Of a DNA stretch of 8,784 bases, positions 1-7,800 are shown piece after piece. Position 1 is the first letter of the stretch. Each line of letters opens with the position of its first letter. A program made the translations under genes and the position numbers. Below the pieces are notes generated by a model. It did no database searches, was not told the DNA's origin, and saw nothing but the letters and a program-made list of their open reading frames with translations. The stretch comes from Cellvibrio sp. (GTDB taxonomy: Bacteria; Pseudomonadota; Gammaproteobacteria; Pseudomonadales; Cellvibrionaceae): the NCBI GenBank assembly GCA_021323495.1, contig JAJQJO010000141.1, forward strand, positions 1-8,784, given 5' to 3'.

Positions 1-275
1 GCAATAACTCCAATAAAAGAGATGAAGCTAAGGAAAGTCAAATCAACTCCAGTTACGCCCGCCCATGCCAACGCATCTTCTTTCAGGAGATAGGTCAAAA
101 TCAGGTTGTTTGCAGGGACCGTTAAGGTTTGAACAACAATAACAGCGATCCCCAGACCTATAGCTGCATTAATTTTCTTGGACATTGCCATAAATGAGCA
201 CATACCCAAAAAGAACGCGAGTGCCATATTCTCGATAAAGATCGAGCGCACAAATAAACCAAGTAATTGTTCCAT
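1..275 (-). CDS. nqrE: Na+-translocating NADH:quinone reductase subunit E (NqrE), 3' part missing
   Basis: NqrE is an inner-membrane subunit of the Na+-pumping NADH:ubiquinone oxidoreductase. With NqrD it holds the intramembrane iron-sulfur centre on the electron path from NqrF to the FMN of NqrC. The translation from the ATG at 275 begins [20 protein letters not shown] and continues FFLGMC, which is the family's N-terminus. Cys26 matches the first of the two NqrE cluster cysteines known from Vibrio cholerae; the second, near residue 120, is outside the window. About 91 of an expected roughly 200 residues are visible, covering about two to three hydrophobic segments. The ATG shares one base with the nqrD stop (TAATG), and an AGGAG lies about 8 nt upstream inside nqrD, so translation is probably coupled. 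The frame is open to the window edge. The RnfA paralogue is excluded mainly by the nqrABCD neighbours. Confidence 0.96.
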   Translation of the reverse strand, partial: MEQLLGLFVRSIFIENMALAFFLGMCSFMAMSKKINAAIGLGIAVIVVQTLTVPANNLILTYLLKEDALAWAGVTGVDLTFLSFISFIGVI

Positions 276-943
276 TATGCGATCTCCTGAGTAGTGGTTG
301 AGTTAGGAGAAATTTTAAAATCAACTTTTTCAACCTGATTTTTCTTCCAGGTACGCATGCCCCAAATGATAATACCGATAATAAAGAACGCACTGGGCGG
401 CAGCAGCAAGAGACCGTTAGGTACATACCAACCGCCTTCGGTCACGGTGGGCAATATCTGGATCCCAAACCACTTACCGGCACCAAAAATTTCGCGGAAA
501 GTAGCAATCACAATCAACAGTGCAGAGTAACCCAAGCCATGTCCGATACCATCCATGAAGCTGGGAATTGGTGGGTTTTTTAATGCGAATGCTTCAGTGC
601 GACCCATTACGATACAGTTGGTAATAATCAATCCAACAAATACTGAAAGCTGCTTACTGATGTCATAAGCCACAGCCTTCAGCACTTGGTCGACCACAAT
701 TACCAATGCAGAAATAATGATCATCTGCGCAATGATACGCACACTGTTGGGCAAAAAATTACGCACCAGAGATACAAAGAAGTTAGAGAAGGCGGATACC
801 AGAGTCAACCCTATCGCCATTACCAAGCTGACTTTCACACTGGAAGTTACTGCCAACGCGGAACAGATACCCAGGATCTGTAAAATAACCGGGTTATTTT
901 CCAGAATTGGTTTTACAAGGAGATCTTTCGTTTTCGTACTCAT
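275..943 (-). CDS. nqrD: Na+-translocating NADH:quinone reductase subunit D (NqrD)
   Basis: This is a 222-residue polytopic inner-membrane subunit, close to the family's usual length of about 210. It pairs with NqrE in an inverted-topology arrangement around the intramembrane [2Fe-2S] centre. Hydrophobic segments lie at roughly 20-35, 38-58, 68-90, 98-115, 135-150 and 178-197. Cys27 (in LGICSALAV) and Cys110 (in IITNC) correspond to Cys29 and Cys112 of the V. cholerae protein. The central motif [10 protein letters not shown] (111-120) is typical of the NqrD/RnfE family. The ATG at 943 has a GGAG about 9 nt upstream and follows the nqrC stop after 2 nt. The stop overlaps the nqrE start by one base. 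The C-terminal tail (about 200-222) is hydrophilic, rich in Lys, Ser and Thr, and looks variable. The gene is complete, with nothing broken. Confidence 0.97.
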   Translation of the reverse strand: MSTKTKDLLVKPILENNPVILQILGICSALAVTSSVKVSLVMAIGLTLVSAFSNFFVSLVRNFLPNSVRIIAQMIIISALVIVVDQVLKAVAYDISKQLSVFVGLIITNCIVMGRTEAFALKNPPIPSFMDGIGHGLGYSALLIVIATFREIFGAGKWFGIQILPTVTEGGWYVPNGLLLLPPSAFFIIGIIIWGMRTWKKNQVEKVDFKISPNSTTTQEIA

Positions 944-945
944 GA

Positions 946-1722
946 TTAAGCTTCTCCGTTTTTCAAGTTAGCAAGGAAAGTTTTATAACCCTTGTCGCCC
1001 ATCCAAAACTTCATCAGATTGCGCACACCATTGCTGGTTAATGTTGCACCGGATAAACCATCCACTTTGTATTGTGCATCCGCAGTTGCGTCATCAACAT
1101 GGCCTTTAATGACATCAATTTTAACTTCGCCAGTTGCCGAGTAGATCTGCTTGCCAATCCAGATTTCTTTCCATTTTGGATTATCAATTTCGCCACCAAG
1201 GCCAGGAGTTTCTGCATGGGAATAGAAACCAAATCCAAGAATGGTATTCAAGTCTTTATCCAGAGCAACGAAACCTGACATGGTCGACCACAAACCGTAA
1301 CCGCGCACAGGCAGGATCACTTTTGATAAACCATTAGCATCGTTGACTAAAAATACTTTGGCGTATTTTTCACGGCTAATAATTTTCGCAATGTCTTCCT
1401 CGGCAGATAATTTGCTGGAGAGATCCGGTTTTTTGGCTGATGCGTTTTGATCAAACTTTTCAACGTCAGTGATAGCGTCAGTAAAGCGGCCGGTATCCAG
1501 ATCAACAATTTTTACTTCAATTTGTTTGAACTGCTCTTCAACTGACTGATCTTTGTTCAAAATACCAGCAATCGACAATACGTTGCGCTTGAAGTCCAGT
1601 GCTTTATTGGCGACCTGGGTAGGCCGCAGTAACACTGCAGACCCTGCCACCAATACGGATGCCACGAGACACATAATTAATGTGACTGTGATGGTGTATT
1701 TTGCTGTTTGTTGGTTAGCCAC
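946..1722 (-). CDS. nqrC: Na+-translocating NADH:quinone reductase subunit C (NqrC), GTG start
   Basis: NqrC carries a covalently bound FMN on the periplasmic side of the Na+-NQR and passes electrons to the FMN of NqrB. The chosen product is 258 residues (V. cholerae NqrC is about 257). It has one N-terminal membrane anchor at about 9-33 and then a soluble FMN-binding domain. The flavinylation motif [10 protein letters not shown] spans 221-230, with Thr227 as the expected phosphoester-linked residue attached by ApbE. ETPGLGGE (171-178) is a second family signature. I chose the GTG at 1722 because it gives the family's N-terminus and length, and because a GGAGA at 1730-1734 sits 7 nt upstream. 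The frame stays open to an ATG at 1791, but that would add 23 residues inside nqrB with no family support. The GTG lies 8 nt inside the end of nqrB, suggesting coupled translation. Confidence 0.96.
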   Translation of the reverse strand: MANQQTAKYTITVTLIMCLVASVLVAGSAVLLRPTQVANKALDFKRNVLSIAGILNKDQSVEEQFKQIEVKIVDLDTGRFTDAITDVEKFDQNASAKKPDLSSKLSAEEDIAKIISREKYAKVFLVNDANGLSKVILPVRGYGLWSTMSGFVALDKDLNTILGFGFYSHAETPGLGGEIDNPKWKEIWIGKQIYSATGEVKIDVIKGHVDDATADAQYKVDGLSGATLTSNGVRNLMKFWMGDKGYKTFLANLKNGEA

Positions 1723-2917
1723 GCGCCAGTCTCCGTTTAATATTGGATTGAACGACGAAGTAGTCGATGGTTGGAGCAAACATGTTTGCAAACAAAATTG
1801 CCAACATCATGCCCTCTGGATAGGCGGGGTTCACCACGCGAATAGTGATTACCATAAAGCCAATCAGCGCACCGAAAATCCACTTACCTGCGTTCGTCAT
1901 AGACGCGGACACCGGGTCAGTCGCCATAAAGAACAAACCAAATGCATATCCACCCAGGACCAGATGCCACCAGAACGGCATTTGGAACATAGGATTTTTA
2001 CTGTCCGCACCAAGCCAGTTATAAAGCAATACGGTCAACACGGTCCCAATCAATGTACCCAGAACGATACGGGTAGAAGCAATTCCCATTATTAGCAGCG
2101 CGATGCCACCAATCATGATTGCCAAGGTTGATGTTTCACCTATGGACCCTTGCTCAAAACCGATAAATGAATCCATCCAGGTCATGTGACCAGAAAGCGC
2201 ATCCATGCCACTTTGAGCAGCAATAGATAACGCAGTTGCACCAGTATATCCATCGACCGCGGTCCACACTGCATCACCGGACATTTCGGCAGGGTATGCA
2301 AAGAACAGGAATGCACGGCCAACCAGCGCCGGGTTGAGGAAGTTCTTACCAGTACCACCAAAGACTTCTTTACCGATTACGACCCCAAAACTGATACCCA
2401 ATGCAGCTTGCCACAAAGGTAAATCCGGAGGACAGGTTAAAGCGAACAGAATCGAGGTAACAAAGAATCCCTCGTTAACTTCATGACCGCGAACCATGGC
2501 AAACCAGACTTCCCAGATACCGCCGACGATAAACACAGTGGCATATATAGGAAGGAAATAGGCAGCGCCAAGAACGAGGTTATCCCAGATACTGTCGGGG
2601 TTATGGCCCGCAAACCAGCTGGTCAATACGCCGTGCCAATTGTCGATACCGGTTGCACCGGTTGCCGCAAGAATAGTGTTTGCTTGCAGGCCCACGTTGT
2701 ACATACCGAAGAACATGGCCGGGAAGGCACAGAGCCATACGGTGATCATGATACGTTTCAAATCTATCCCATCGCGCACATGGGAGGTCGATTTGGTTAC
2801 GTCTGCCGGTTTGTAAAAAATGGTGTCTGCCGCTTCGTAAAGTGCATACCATTTTTCGTACTTGCCGCCTTTGTGGAAATGCGGCTCCATACTGTCTAGT
2901 AACTTTCTCAGACTCAT
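1715..2917 (-). CDS. nqrB: Na+-translocating NADH:quinone reductase subunit B (NqrB)
   Basis: NqrB is the large membrane subunit of Na+-NQR. It carries a covalent FMN and riboflavin and is central to Na+ transfer and quinone reduction. The protein has 400 residues (V. cholerae about 415), with a soluble N-terminus of about 50 residues followed by around ten hydrophobic segments. [10 protein letters not shown] (222-231) is the ApbE flavinylation motif; Thr228 matches Thr236 of V. cholerae. VGGIWE (131-136) aligns with the Gly140/Gly141/Glu144 region, which is linked in Vibrio to korormicin/HQNO sensitivity and Na+ uptake. [18 protein letters not shown] (186-203) and [10 protein letters not shown] (257-266) are further conserved blocks. 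The ATG at 2917 follows the nqrA stop after 3 nt, with a GAGGG about 7 nt upstream inside the nqrA end. It overlaps nqrC by 8 nt. RnfD is excluded by length and by the neighbouring genes. Confidence 0.97.
   Translation of the reverse strand: MSLRKLLDSMEPHFHKGGKYEKWYALYEAADTIFYKPADVTKSTSHVRDGIDLKRIMITVWLCAFPAMFFGMYNVGLQANTILAATGATGIDNWHGVLTSWFAGHNPDSIWDNLVLGAAYFLPIYATVFIVGGIWEVWFAMVRGHEVNEGFFVTSILFALTCPPDLPLWQAALGISFGVVIGKEVFGGTGKNFLNPALVGRAFLFFAYPAEMSGDAVWTAVDGYTGATALSIAAQSGMDALSGHMTWMDSFIGFEQGSIGETSTLAIMIGGIALLIMGIASTRIVLGTLIGTVLTVLLYNWLGADSKNPMFQMPFWWHLVLGGYAFGLFFMATDPVSASMTNAGKWIFGALIGFMVITIRVVNPAYPEGMMLAILFANMFAPTIDYFVVQSNIKRRLARG
1730..1734 (-). promoter_or_regulatory. Ribosome binding site that fixes the nqrC GTG start
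   Basis: The minus strand reads GGAGA here, 7 nt before the GTG at 1722 and inside the nqrB coding end. It supports the GTG start over the upstream ATG at 1791. With this start, NqrC begins [10 protein letters not shown] and reaches its membrane anchor at about residue 9, as in homologues. Confidence 0.75.
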
Positions 2918-2920
2918 CAG

Positions 2921-4264
2921 TTAGCCCTCATTCTCAATGCGCGTAAGGTTGGTACGCAGGATCGGGCCGTATTCATATTTGCCGGGGCACACAAAGGTGC
3001 ACAGCGCCAAATCCTCTTCGTCCAATTCAAGGCAACCCAGTTTTTGTGCCATTTCGGTGTCGCCTACGATCAATGAGCGCAGCAATTGGGTTGGCAAAAT
3101 ATCCAACGGCATTACTTTCTCGTAGGAACCTACCGGAACCATGGCACGCTCGGAGCCATTGGTAGAGGTAGTAAAGGCAAGATCTTTCAAACCAAATAAC
3201 CTGGAGAGATAGATGCCCATGATCGAGAATCTTTTTCTTCCCATACGCAAGTAATGGAGCAATTCGCGCTCGCGCCCTTCGCGTAGAACGCTAATCTGGG
3301 TATGGAAACGACCAAGGAAGCCAACATTGCCATGCGAGCGACGACCACCAAATACTGAACCTGAAATGACGCGGTTTTCACCAGCTTTAGTCTGCCCCTG
3401 GGTTAACTCCCCAAGATTGGCGCCAAGACGGGTACGGATCAAGCGAGGACTTTCAACCTGGGGGCCAGCGAGGGCAATAACACGCTCAACATTCAATTTG
3501 CCAGTCGTGAACAACTCACCGATAGCAATCACGTCCTGATAACCAATTGTCCACACGGTTTTATGTGGATTGACCGGGTCAAGGAAATGGATATGCGTAC
3601 CCGGATTACCGGCAGGGTGAACACCAGCAAAAGTCTCGGCAACAATATTGCTGCCCTGCCCTTTGGGAAGTTCAACACCTTCAGCCTGGCAAACGAATAC
3701 TTTGCCTTCGCTCAAACGAGCCAATACTGTCAAGCCATTCGCAAAGGCATCTTTTTTAGCCGCGATAATAACGTGCGGATTAGCCGCCAATGGATTGGTG
3801 TCAATCGCCTGGACAAAGATCGAGCTTGGCTTTGAATCCAAAGCCGGTGCCTTGCTATAGGGACGGGTGCGCAAGGCAGTCCACAAACCGGATTGAACCA
3901 GGTTGTGCTGCACACTCTCACGGGACAAACCAGCGAGATCAGCAGCGGCGTAGCTGGAAAATTGAATGGCATCATTGCCTTCAACATCAATCACTATCGA
4001 GTGAAATACACGTTGGTCACCGCGATTAATAGCGGACACAGTGCCTGATGCGGGAGCCGTATAAATAACACCAGGTGTTTTCTTATCGGAAAACAGCTCC
4101 TGACCGAGTTTGACTTTATCACCAACCTGTACCGCCATTGTGGGCTTCATACCATGGTAATCAAACCCGATTAAAGCTACCTGGCGAACCTGCGGGCCAT
4201 CTTCAATAGATTGATTGGGGCTGCCGGCAATGGGCAAATCCAATCCTCGACGAATCTTGATCAT
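2921..4264 (-). CDS. nqrA: Na+-translocating NADH:quinone reductase subunit A (NqrA)
   Basis: NqrA is the cytoplasmic-face subunit of Na+-NQR and has been linked to ubiquinone binding. The 447 residues match the family's length (V. cholerae 446). The N-terminus [14 protein letters not shown] is diagnostic. A barrel-sandwich/biotinyl-like segment follows at about 30-95 ([15 protein letters not shown], then YTAPASGTV). Conserved blocks are DTNPLAANP (155-163), [19 protein letters not shown] (212-230), [20 protein letters not shown] (301-320) and a C-terminal [12 protein letters not shown] (422-433). There is no ferredoxin-type multi-cysteine region, which separates it from RnfC. The ATG at 4264 is first in the operon; only a weak AGAGA precedes it. 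It is followed by nqrB after 3 nt. The order A-B-C-D-E on one strand implies a single transcript starting in the intergenic region. Confidence 0.97.
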   Translation of the reverse strand: MIKIRRGLDLPIAGSPNQSIEDGPQVRQVALIGFDYHGMKPTMAVQVGDKVKLGQELFSDKKTPGVIYTAPASGTVSAINRGDQRVFHSIVIDVEGNDAIQFSSYAAADLAGLSRESVQHNLVQSGLWTALRTRPYSKAPALDSKPSSIFVQAIDTNPLAANPHVIIAAKKDAFANGLTVLARLSEGKVFVCQAEGVELPKGQGSNIVAETFAGVHPAGNPGTHIHFLDPVNPHKTVWTIGYQDVIAIGELFTTGKLNVERVIALAGPQVESPRLIRTRLGANLGELTQGQTKAGENRVISGSVFGGRRSHGNVGFLGRFHTQISVLREGRERELLHYLRMGRKRFSIMGIYLSRLFGLKDLAFTTSTNGSERAMVPVGSYEKVMPLDILPTQLLRSLIVGDTEMAQKLGCLELDEEDLALCTFVCPGKYEYGPILRTNLTRIENEG

Positions 4265-4297
4265 ACGTCTCTGCCTAGTCGTTCGTGTGGATGTAGA

Positions 4298-4346
4298 CCT
4301 GGTAACCCAGGCCGCGAGAATGCAGCAAGCGATAAACCAACTATCG
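4298..4346 (-). other. Two small hairpins in the nqrA leader
   Basis: In the presumed nqrA leader, the minus strand can form CCTGG-GTTA-CCAGG (4298-4311; 5-bp stem, 4-nt loop) and CGATA-GTTGGTT-TATCG (4330-4346; 5-bp stem, 7-nt loop). They begin 34 and 66 nt before the nqrA ATG. Neither is followed by a T-run, so they do not look like terminators. Stems this short could be chance. Confidence 0.3.
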
Positions 4347-4419
4347 TTATCCAGTTACTTCCTGGCGGGAACTGAATAGGACTTTGTGGAGGACGTGCTT
4401 GAGCTGCGAGCGCACTGGA

Positions 4420-4442
4420 GTTTATTTACTATACAAATAAAC
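4420..4442. repeat. Perfect inverted repeat, 8-bp arms, around a TATAGT hexamer
   Basis: The arms GTTTATTT (4420-4427) and AAATAAAC (4435-4442) are exact reverse complements separated by 7 bp. On the minus strand the spacer supplies TATAGT (4433 down to 4428), five of six matches to the sigma70 -10 hexamer, pointing toward nqrA. I found no good -35 hexamer 16-18 bp upstream. It may be an operator over a weak nqrA promoter. If so, the nqrA leader would be about 155-160 nt. The function is inferred. Confidence 0.45.
4428..4433 (-). promoter_or_regulatory. Possible -10 hexamer (TATAGT) of the nqr operon
   Basis: The minus strand reads TATAGT inside the loop of an inverted repeat, about 164 bp before the nqrA start. 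The -35 position shows only a poor match (TCTATG), so the promoter would be weak or activator-dependent. Another candidate is the perfect TATAAT at 4574-4569 on the same strand, which also lacks a clear -35 partner. Confidence 0.28.
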
Positions 4443-4568
4443 TACCGATGCATAGAGCCAGTAACTTTCACTCAATGACCTTGCATCAACATCTGCGCTA
4501 ATACGCACATAGAACACACAAGAGATTGATTTTTGAGAAGTTTTGGTTAGCCCCGGTAAAACCCGCGA

Positions 4569-4574
4569 ATTATA
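4569..4574 (-). promoter_or_regulatory. Alternative -10 hexamer (TATAAT) directed toward nqrA
   Basis: The minus strand has an exact TATAAT here, about 305 bp before the nqrA ATG. At the usual spacing only TGGTGC-like sequence is found for the -35 box. The match alone is weak evidence in AT-rich intergenic DNA. The same bases give TATAAA on the plus strand at 4571-4576. Confidence 0.22.
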
Positions 4575-4664
4575 AACGCCACCCTCGGCAAGCACCATAG
4601 CAATGCATTGATTTGATGCATGTTTTACTCGCGATTTCACCGAATTCAAATTCTTTTACGCATA

Positions 4665-4680
4665 TTTCGCACCCGCGAAA
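4665..4680. repeat. Small perfect hairpin TTTCGC-ACCC-GCGAAA
   Basis: A 6-bp stem with a 4-nt loop lies in the upstream part of the mfd regulatory region. It has no flanking T-run on either strand, so it is not a Rho-independent terminator. Its right side contains ACCCGCGAA (4671-4679), which is also found at 4561-4569. Confidence 0.4.
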
Positions 4681-4682
4681 GC

Positions 4683-4707
4683 CTTAATGAAAACACTTCT
4701 CATTAAG
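4683..4707. repeat. Perfect inverted repeat, 8-bp arms, upstream of the mfd promoter
   Basis: CTTAATGA (4683-4690) and TCATTAAG (4700-4707) are exact reverse complements with a 9-bp spacer. The right arm overlaps where a -35 box would lie for the extended -10 at 4726-4734, as expected for an operator or activator site. A third ATTAAG occurs at 4718-4723. The binding protein is unknown; the role is inferred from position. Confidence 0.45.
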
Positions 4708-4725
4708 AGCTCTATTGATTAAGCT

Positions 4726-4734
4726 TGGTATAAA
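4726..4734 (+). promoter_or_regulatory. Candidate extended -10 promoter for mfd (TGGTATAAA)
   Basis: TGG followed by TATAAA forms an extended -10 element (TGn plus five of six matches). It would start transcription near 4741, giving a leader of about 95 nt before mfd. The -35 position (4706-4711, AGAGCT) is poor, which extended -10 promoters can tolerate. The TTGATT at 4715-4720 is only 8 bp away and cannot be its -35 box. Confidence 0.38.
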
Positions 4735-4835
4735 ACACGGCTGATTTTTTTATTTGCGCAGTGATTGCCCAAGATGCTGCATAACATAGGTAAAATGCAG
4801 CCACCTTCAGTAAACGTCCAATTATTAAATGATTT

Positions 4836-7800
4836 ATGACCCAACAGCTTCCAGGTAATCCCCCTATCTCTAATAAACCCGGCAATCGCCATTACTGGGG
4901 CCAGCTATTTGGTAGCGCCCAGGCGCTTACAATTGTGAATGCCGCTAAAGCCTATCAAGGCCTGAGTCTGGTCGTCACTGCCGACACCAGCGCAGCAATT
5001 CGCATGGAAAGCGAGCTATCATTTTTTGCTAAAGGAAAAGATCCCTTGCCGGTCTTGCATTTGGCCGACTGGGAAACCCTGCCCTACGACACCATCTCGC
5101 CGCACCAGGACATTATCTCGGAACGCCTGAGCACTCTTTATAAATTGCCCGGGGTCAAACAAGGGATACTGGTAGTACCCGTCACTACCCTGCTACAACG
5201 GTTGATGCCGCAGTCCTATTTGGTCGGTAACAGCCTGATGGTATCGGTCGGAGAAAAATTCGACACCAGCCAACTGCGCCAAAACCTCGAGCGCGCCGGC
5301 TATCACTGCGTCGATACCGTTTACGAACATGGTGAATTCGCCGTGCGCGGTTCGCTTATGGATATTTTCCCCATGGGCAGTCATTTGCCCTACCGCATCG
5401 ATTTATTTGATGACGAAATCGAAAGCCTGCGCACCTTCGATCCCGAGACACAAATTACTATCGATAAGGTCGATAAAATCCAATTACTGCCCGCAAAAGA
5501 ATTTCCGCTTAACAAAACCGGCATCAACCTATTTAAACAGAAGTGGCTGGAGCGCTTTGATGTCAACCATAAAGCTTGTCCGGTATTCCAGGATATAAGT
5601 GCGGGAATTTCGCCACCCGGTATTGAATATTATTTACCGTTATTTTTTGATGCTTGCAGTACCTTATTTGATTACCTGCCAACCAATACCCAGATTTATG
5701 CATTGGGCGACATTGAAAAATCGGCGGAAAATTTTTGGCTGGAATTATTGCGTCGTTATGAAAGCCGCCGTGTAGACCCGCTCCGCCCGCTGCTTGCACC
5801 GCGCGATATTTACCTTGCCATTGATGAATTTTTTGGCCATTTGAAAAATTATTCACGGACGTTTATCGAATCAGCAACGCTGGAAGATAAAGCAGGCAAC
5901 TATAATTTTGCCACAGCAGCTCCGCCGTCTCTACCTGTCCGCGCGCAAGCGGATAATCCGCTCGCCGCAATTCAGTCCTTTTTATTGGAATTTGATGGCA
6001 AGGTATTATTTTGTGCTGAATCTGCTGGCCGCCGCGAAACCTTACTGGAATTATTAAGCCGCATCCGTATTCGCCCTACCGCGGTTGACAGCTGGAACGA
6101 ATTTCTCACCTACAGTGAAAAACTTGCAATCACTATTGCACCGCTCGAGCAAGGGCTGCTACAAACCAACCCCAAAGTTGCACTGATTTCAGAAGCGCAA
6201 TTGTTTGGTGAGCGCATCCAGCAACAGCGCCGTCGCAAACAGACCCAGGACAATGCTGATCTGGTTGTTAAAAACCTTACTGAATTAAAAATCGGAGCAT
6301 CAGTAGTCCATATCGATCACGGTGTCGGTCGCTATCGCGGCTTGGAAACCATTACCATCGATAACCAAACCAATGAATTTTTAACCCTGGAATATGCCGA
6401 CGAAGCCAAACTCTATGTGCCGGTGACCAGCTTGCATTTAATCAGCCGCTACTCCGGGGCCGAAGATGATTTGGCCCCACTGCACAGGCTCGGCAGTGAA
6501 TCATGGCAAAAAGCACGGCGCAAAGCCGCTGAACAAATCCGCGATACGGCTGCTGAATTACTTGAAGTTTATGCGCGCCGTGCCGCGCGTAAAGGCCACG
6601 CCTTTCCCGATCCCAAAACGGCTTATGAGGCTTTTGCAGCAAGCTTTCCCTTTGAGGAAACCGCTGACCAGCAGCGCGCAATTGAAGCAGTAATTAGCGA
6701 TATGCTGTCCAACAAACCCATGGATCGCCTGGTGTGTGGCGATGTCGGTTTTGGTAAAACGGAGGTCGCTATGCGCGCAGCATTTATTGCCAGTTACAGT
6801 GGCAAGCAAGTTGTGATCCTTGCGCCCACTACCCTGCTCGCCCAACAACATTACGAATCATTGAAAGATCGCTTCGCCGACTGGCCTATTACTGTTGAAG
6901 TACTCTCGCGTTTCCGCACTACTAAAGAAGTGAACCAGGTACTGGATCGATTGGCGGACGGGAAAGTAGATATAGTGGTAGGCACCCACAAACTTTTATC
7001 ACCCGATATTAAATTTAAAGATCTCGGTTTATTAATCATCGATGAAGAACACCGCTTTGGTGTGCGCCAAAAAGACCAGATCAAAGCACTGCGCGCTGAA
7101 ATCGATATCCTCACCCTTACTGCCACACCAATTCCGCGCACATTGAATATGTCGATGGCAGGGATCCGTGATTTATCAATTATTGCTACACCTCCGGCGC
7201 GCCGCTTGTCAGTAAAGACTTTTGTGCGCACTTACGAGGAAGCGATAATCAAAGAGGCGATATTGCGTGAAATCCTGCGCGGCGGACAAGTGTACTATCT
7301 GCACAACGAAGTGGATACGATTGAAAAAATAGCGCGCGAATTGCAGGAGTTAATTCCCGAGGCGCGCATTGGCGTTGGCCACGGCCAGATGCGCGAACGC
7401 GATCTGGAACGGGTGATGTCAGATTTTTATCACAAGCGTTTTAACATTATGGTGTGTACCACCATTATCGAAACCGGTATCGATATCCCCAGCGCCAATA
7501 CCATCATTATCAACCGCGCCGATAAATTTGGTTTAGCACAATTGCATCAATTGCGCGGCCGTGTAGGTCGTTCGCATCACCAGGCCTACGCCTATTTATT
7601 AACGCCCGACCGTCGCGCCATGACTGACGATGCGCAAAAACGTCTCGAAGCCATCAGCGCCGCAGAAGATCTGGGAGCCGGTTTTACCCTGGCGACCTAC
7701 GATATGGAAATCCGCGGTGCCGGTGAGTTACTGGGCGACGAACAAAGCGGCCAAATTCAAACCATTGGCTTCTCACTTTATATGGATATGCTAGACCGCG

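Larger units (their letters stand above)
4265..4835. other. Divergent intergenic region between nqrA and mfd, no convincing protein gene
   Basis: These 571 bp separate the divergent nqrA (minus) and mfd (plus) starts, so they should hold both promoters. The only longer open frame is 75 codons on the minus strand (4422-4649). It starts at a TTG without a good ribosome site and resembles no family I know. The region contains perfect inverted repeats at 4420-4442 and 4683-4707, a small hairpin at 4665-4680, a 9-bp direct repeat (ACCCGCGAA at 4561 and 4671), ATGCAT at 4448, 4603 and 4616, and promoter-like hexamers on both strands. The part next to nqrA (4265-4420) would be its leader. I see no recognisable riboswitch or known small RNA. 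Confidence 0.7.

Noticed and set aside
1723..1791. N-terminal extension of NqrC to the ATG at 1791
   Set aside because: It would place 23 extra residues inside nqrB, without similarity to NqrC. The GTG at 1722 has a good ribosome site and gives the family's length.
1553..2095. 180-codon plus-strand open frame antisense to nqrC/nqrB
   Set aside because: It lies entirely over well-conserved genes on the other strand and has no family resemblance or ribosome site; it is a shadow of their codon use.
1..4264. Rnf complex (rnfA-G) rather than Nqr
   Set aside because: The order A-B-C-D-E, the NqrA N-terminus, the absence of ferredoxin-type cysteines in the A subunit, and the NqrB length and motifs all fit Nqr.
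4265..4420. Known riboswitch in the nqrA leader
   Set aside because: I recognise no conserved aptamer core; only two 5-bp stems are seen.
4422..4649. 75-codon minus-strand open frame in the intergenic region
   Set aside because: It starts at a TTG with no ribosome site, resembles no family I recognise, has noncoding-like composition and runs through the inverted repeat at its end. A 58-codon version from an internal ATG also lacks a ribosome site.
4715..4734. TTGATT (4715-4720) and TATAAA (4729-4734) as a -35/-10 pair
   Set aside because: The spacer is only 8 bp, far from the required 16-18 bp.
4745..4751. Run of seven T's as a terminator tail
   Set aside because: No GC-rich stem directly precedes it on the plus strand, and it lies in the expected mfd leader.
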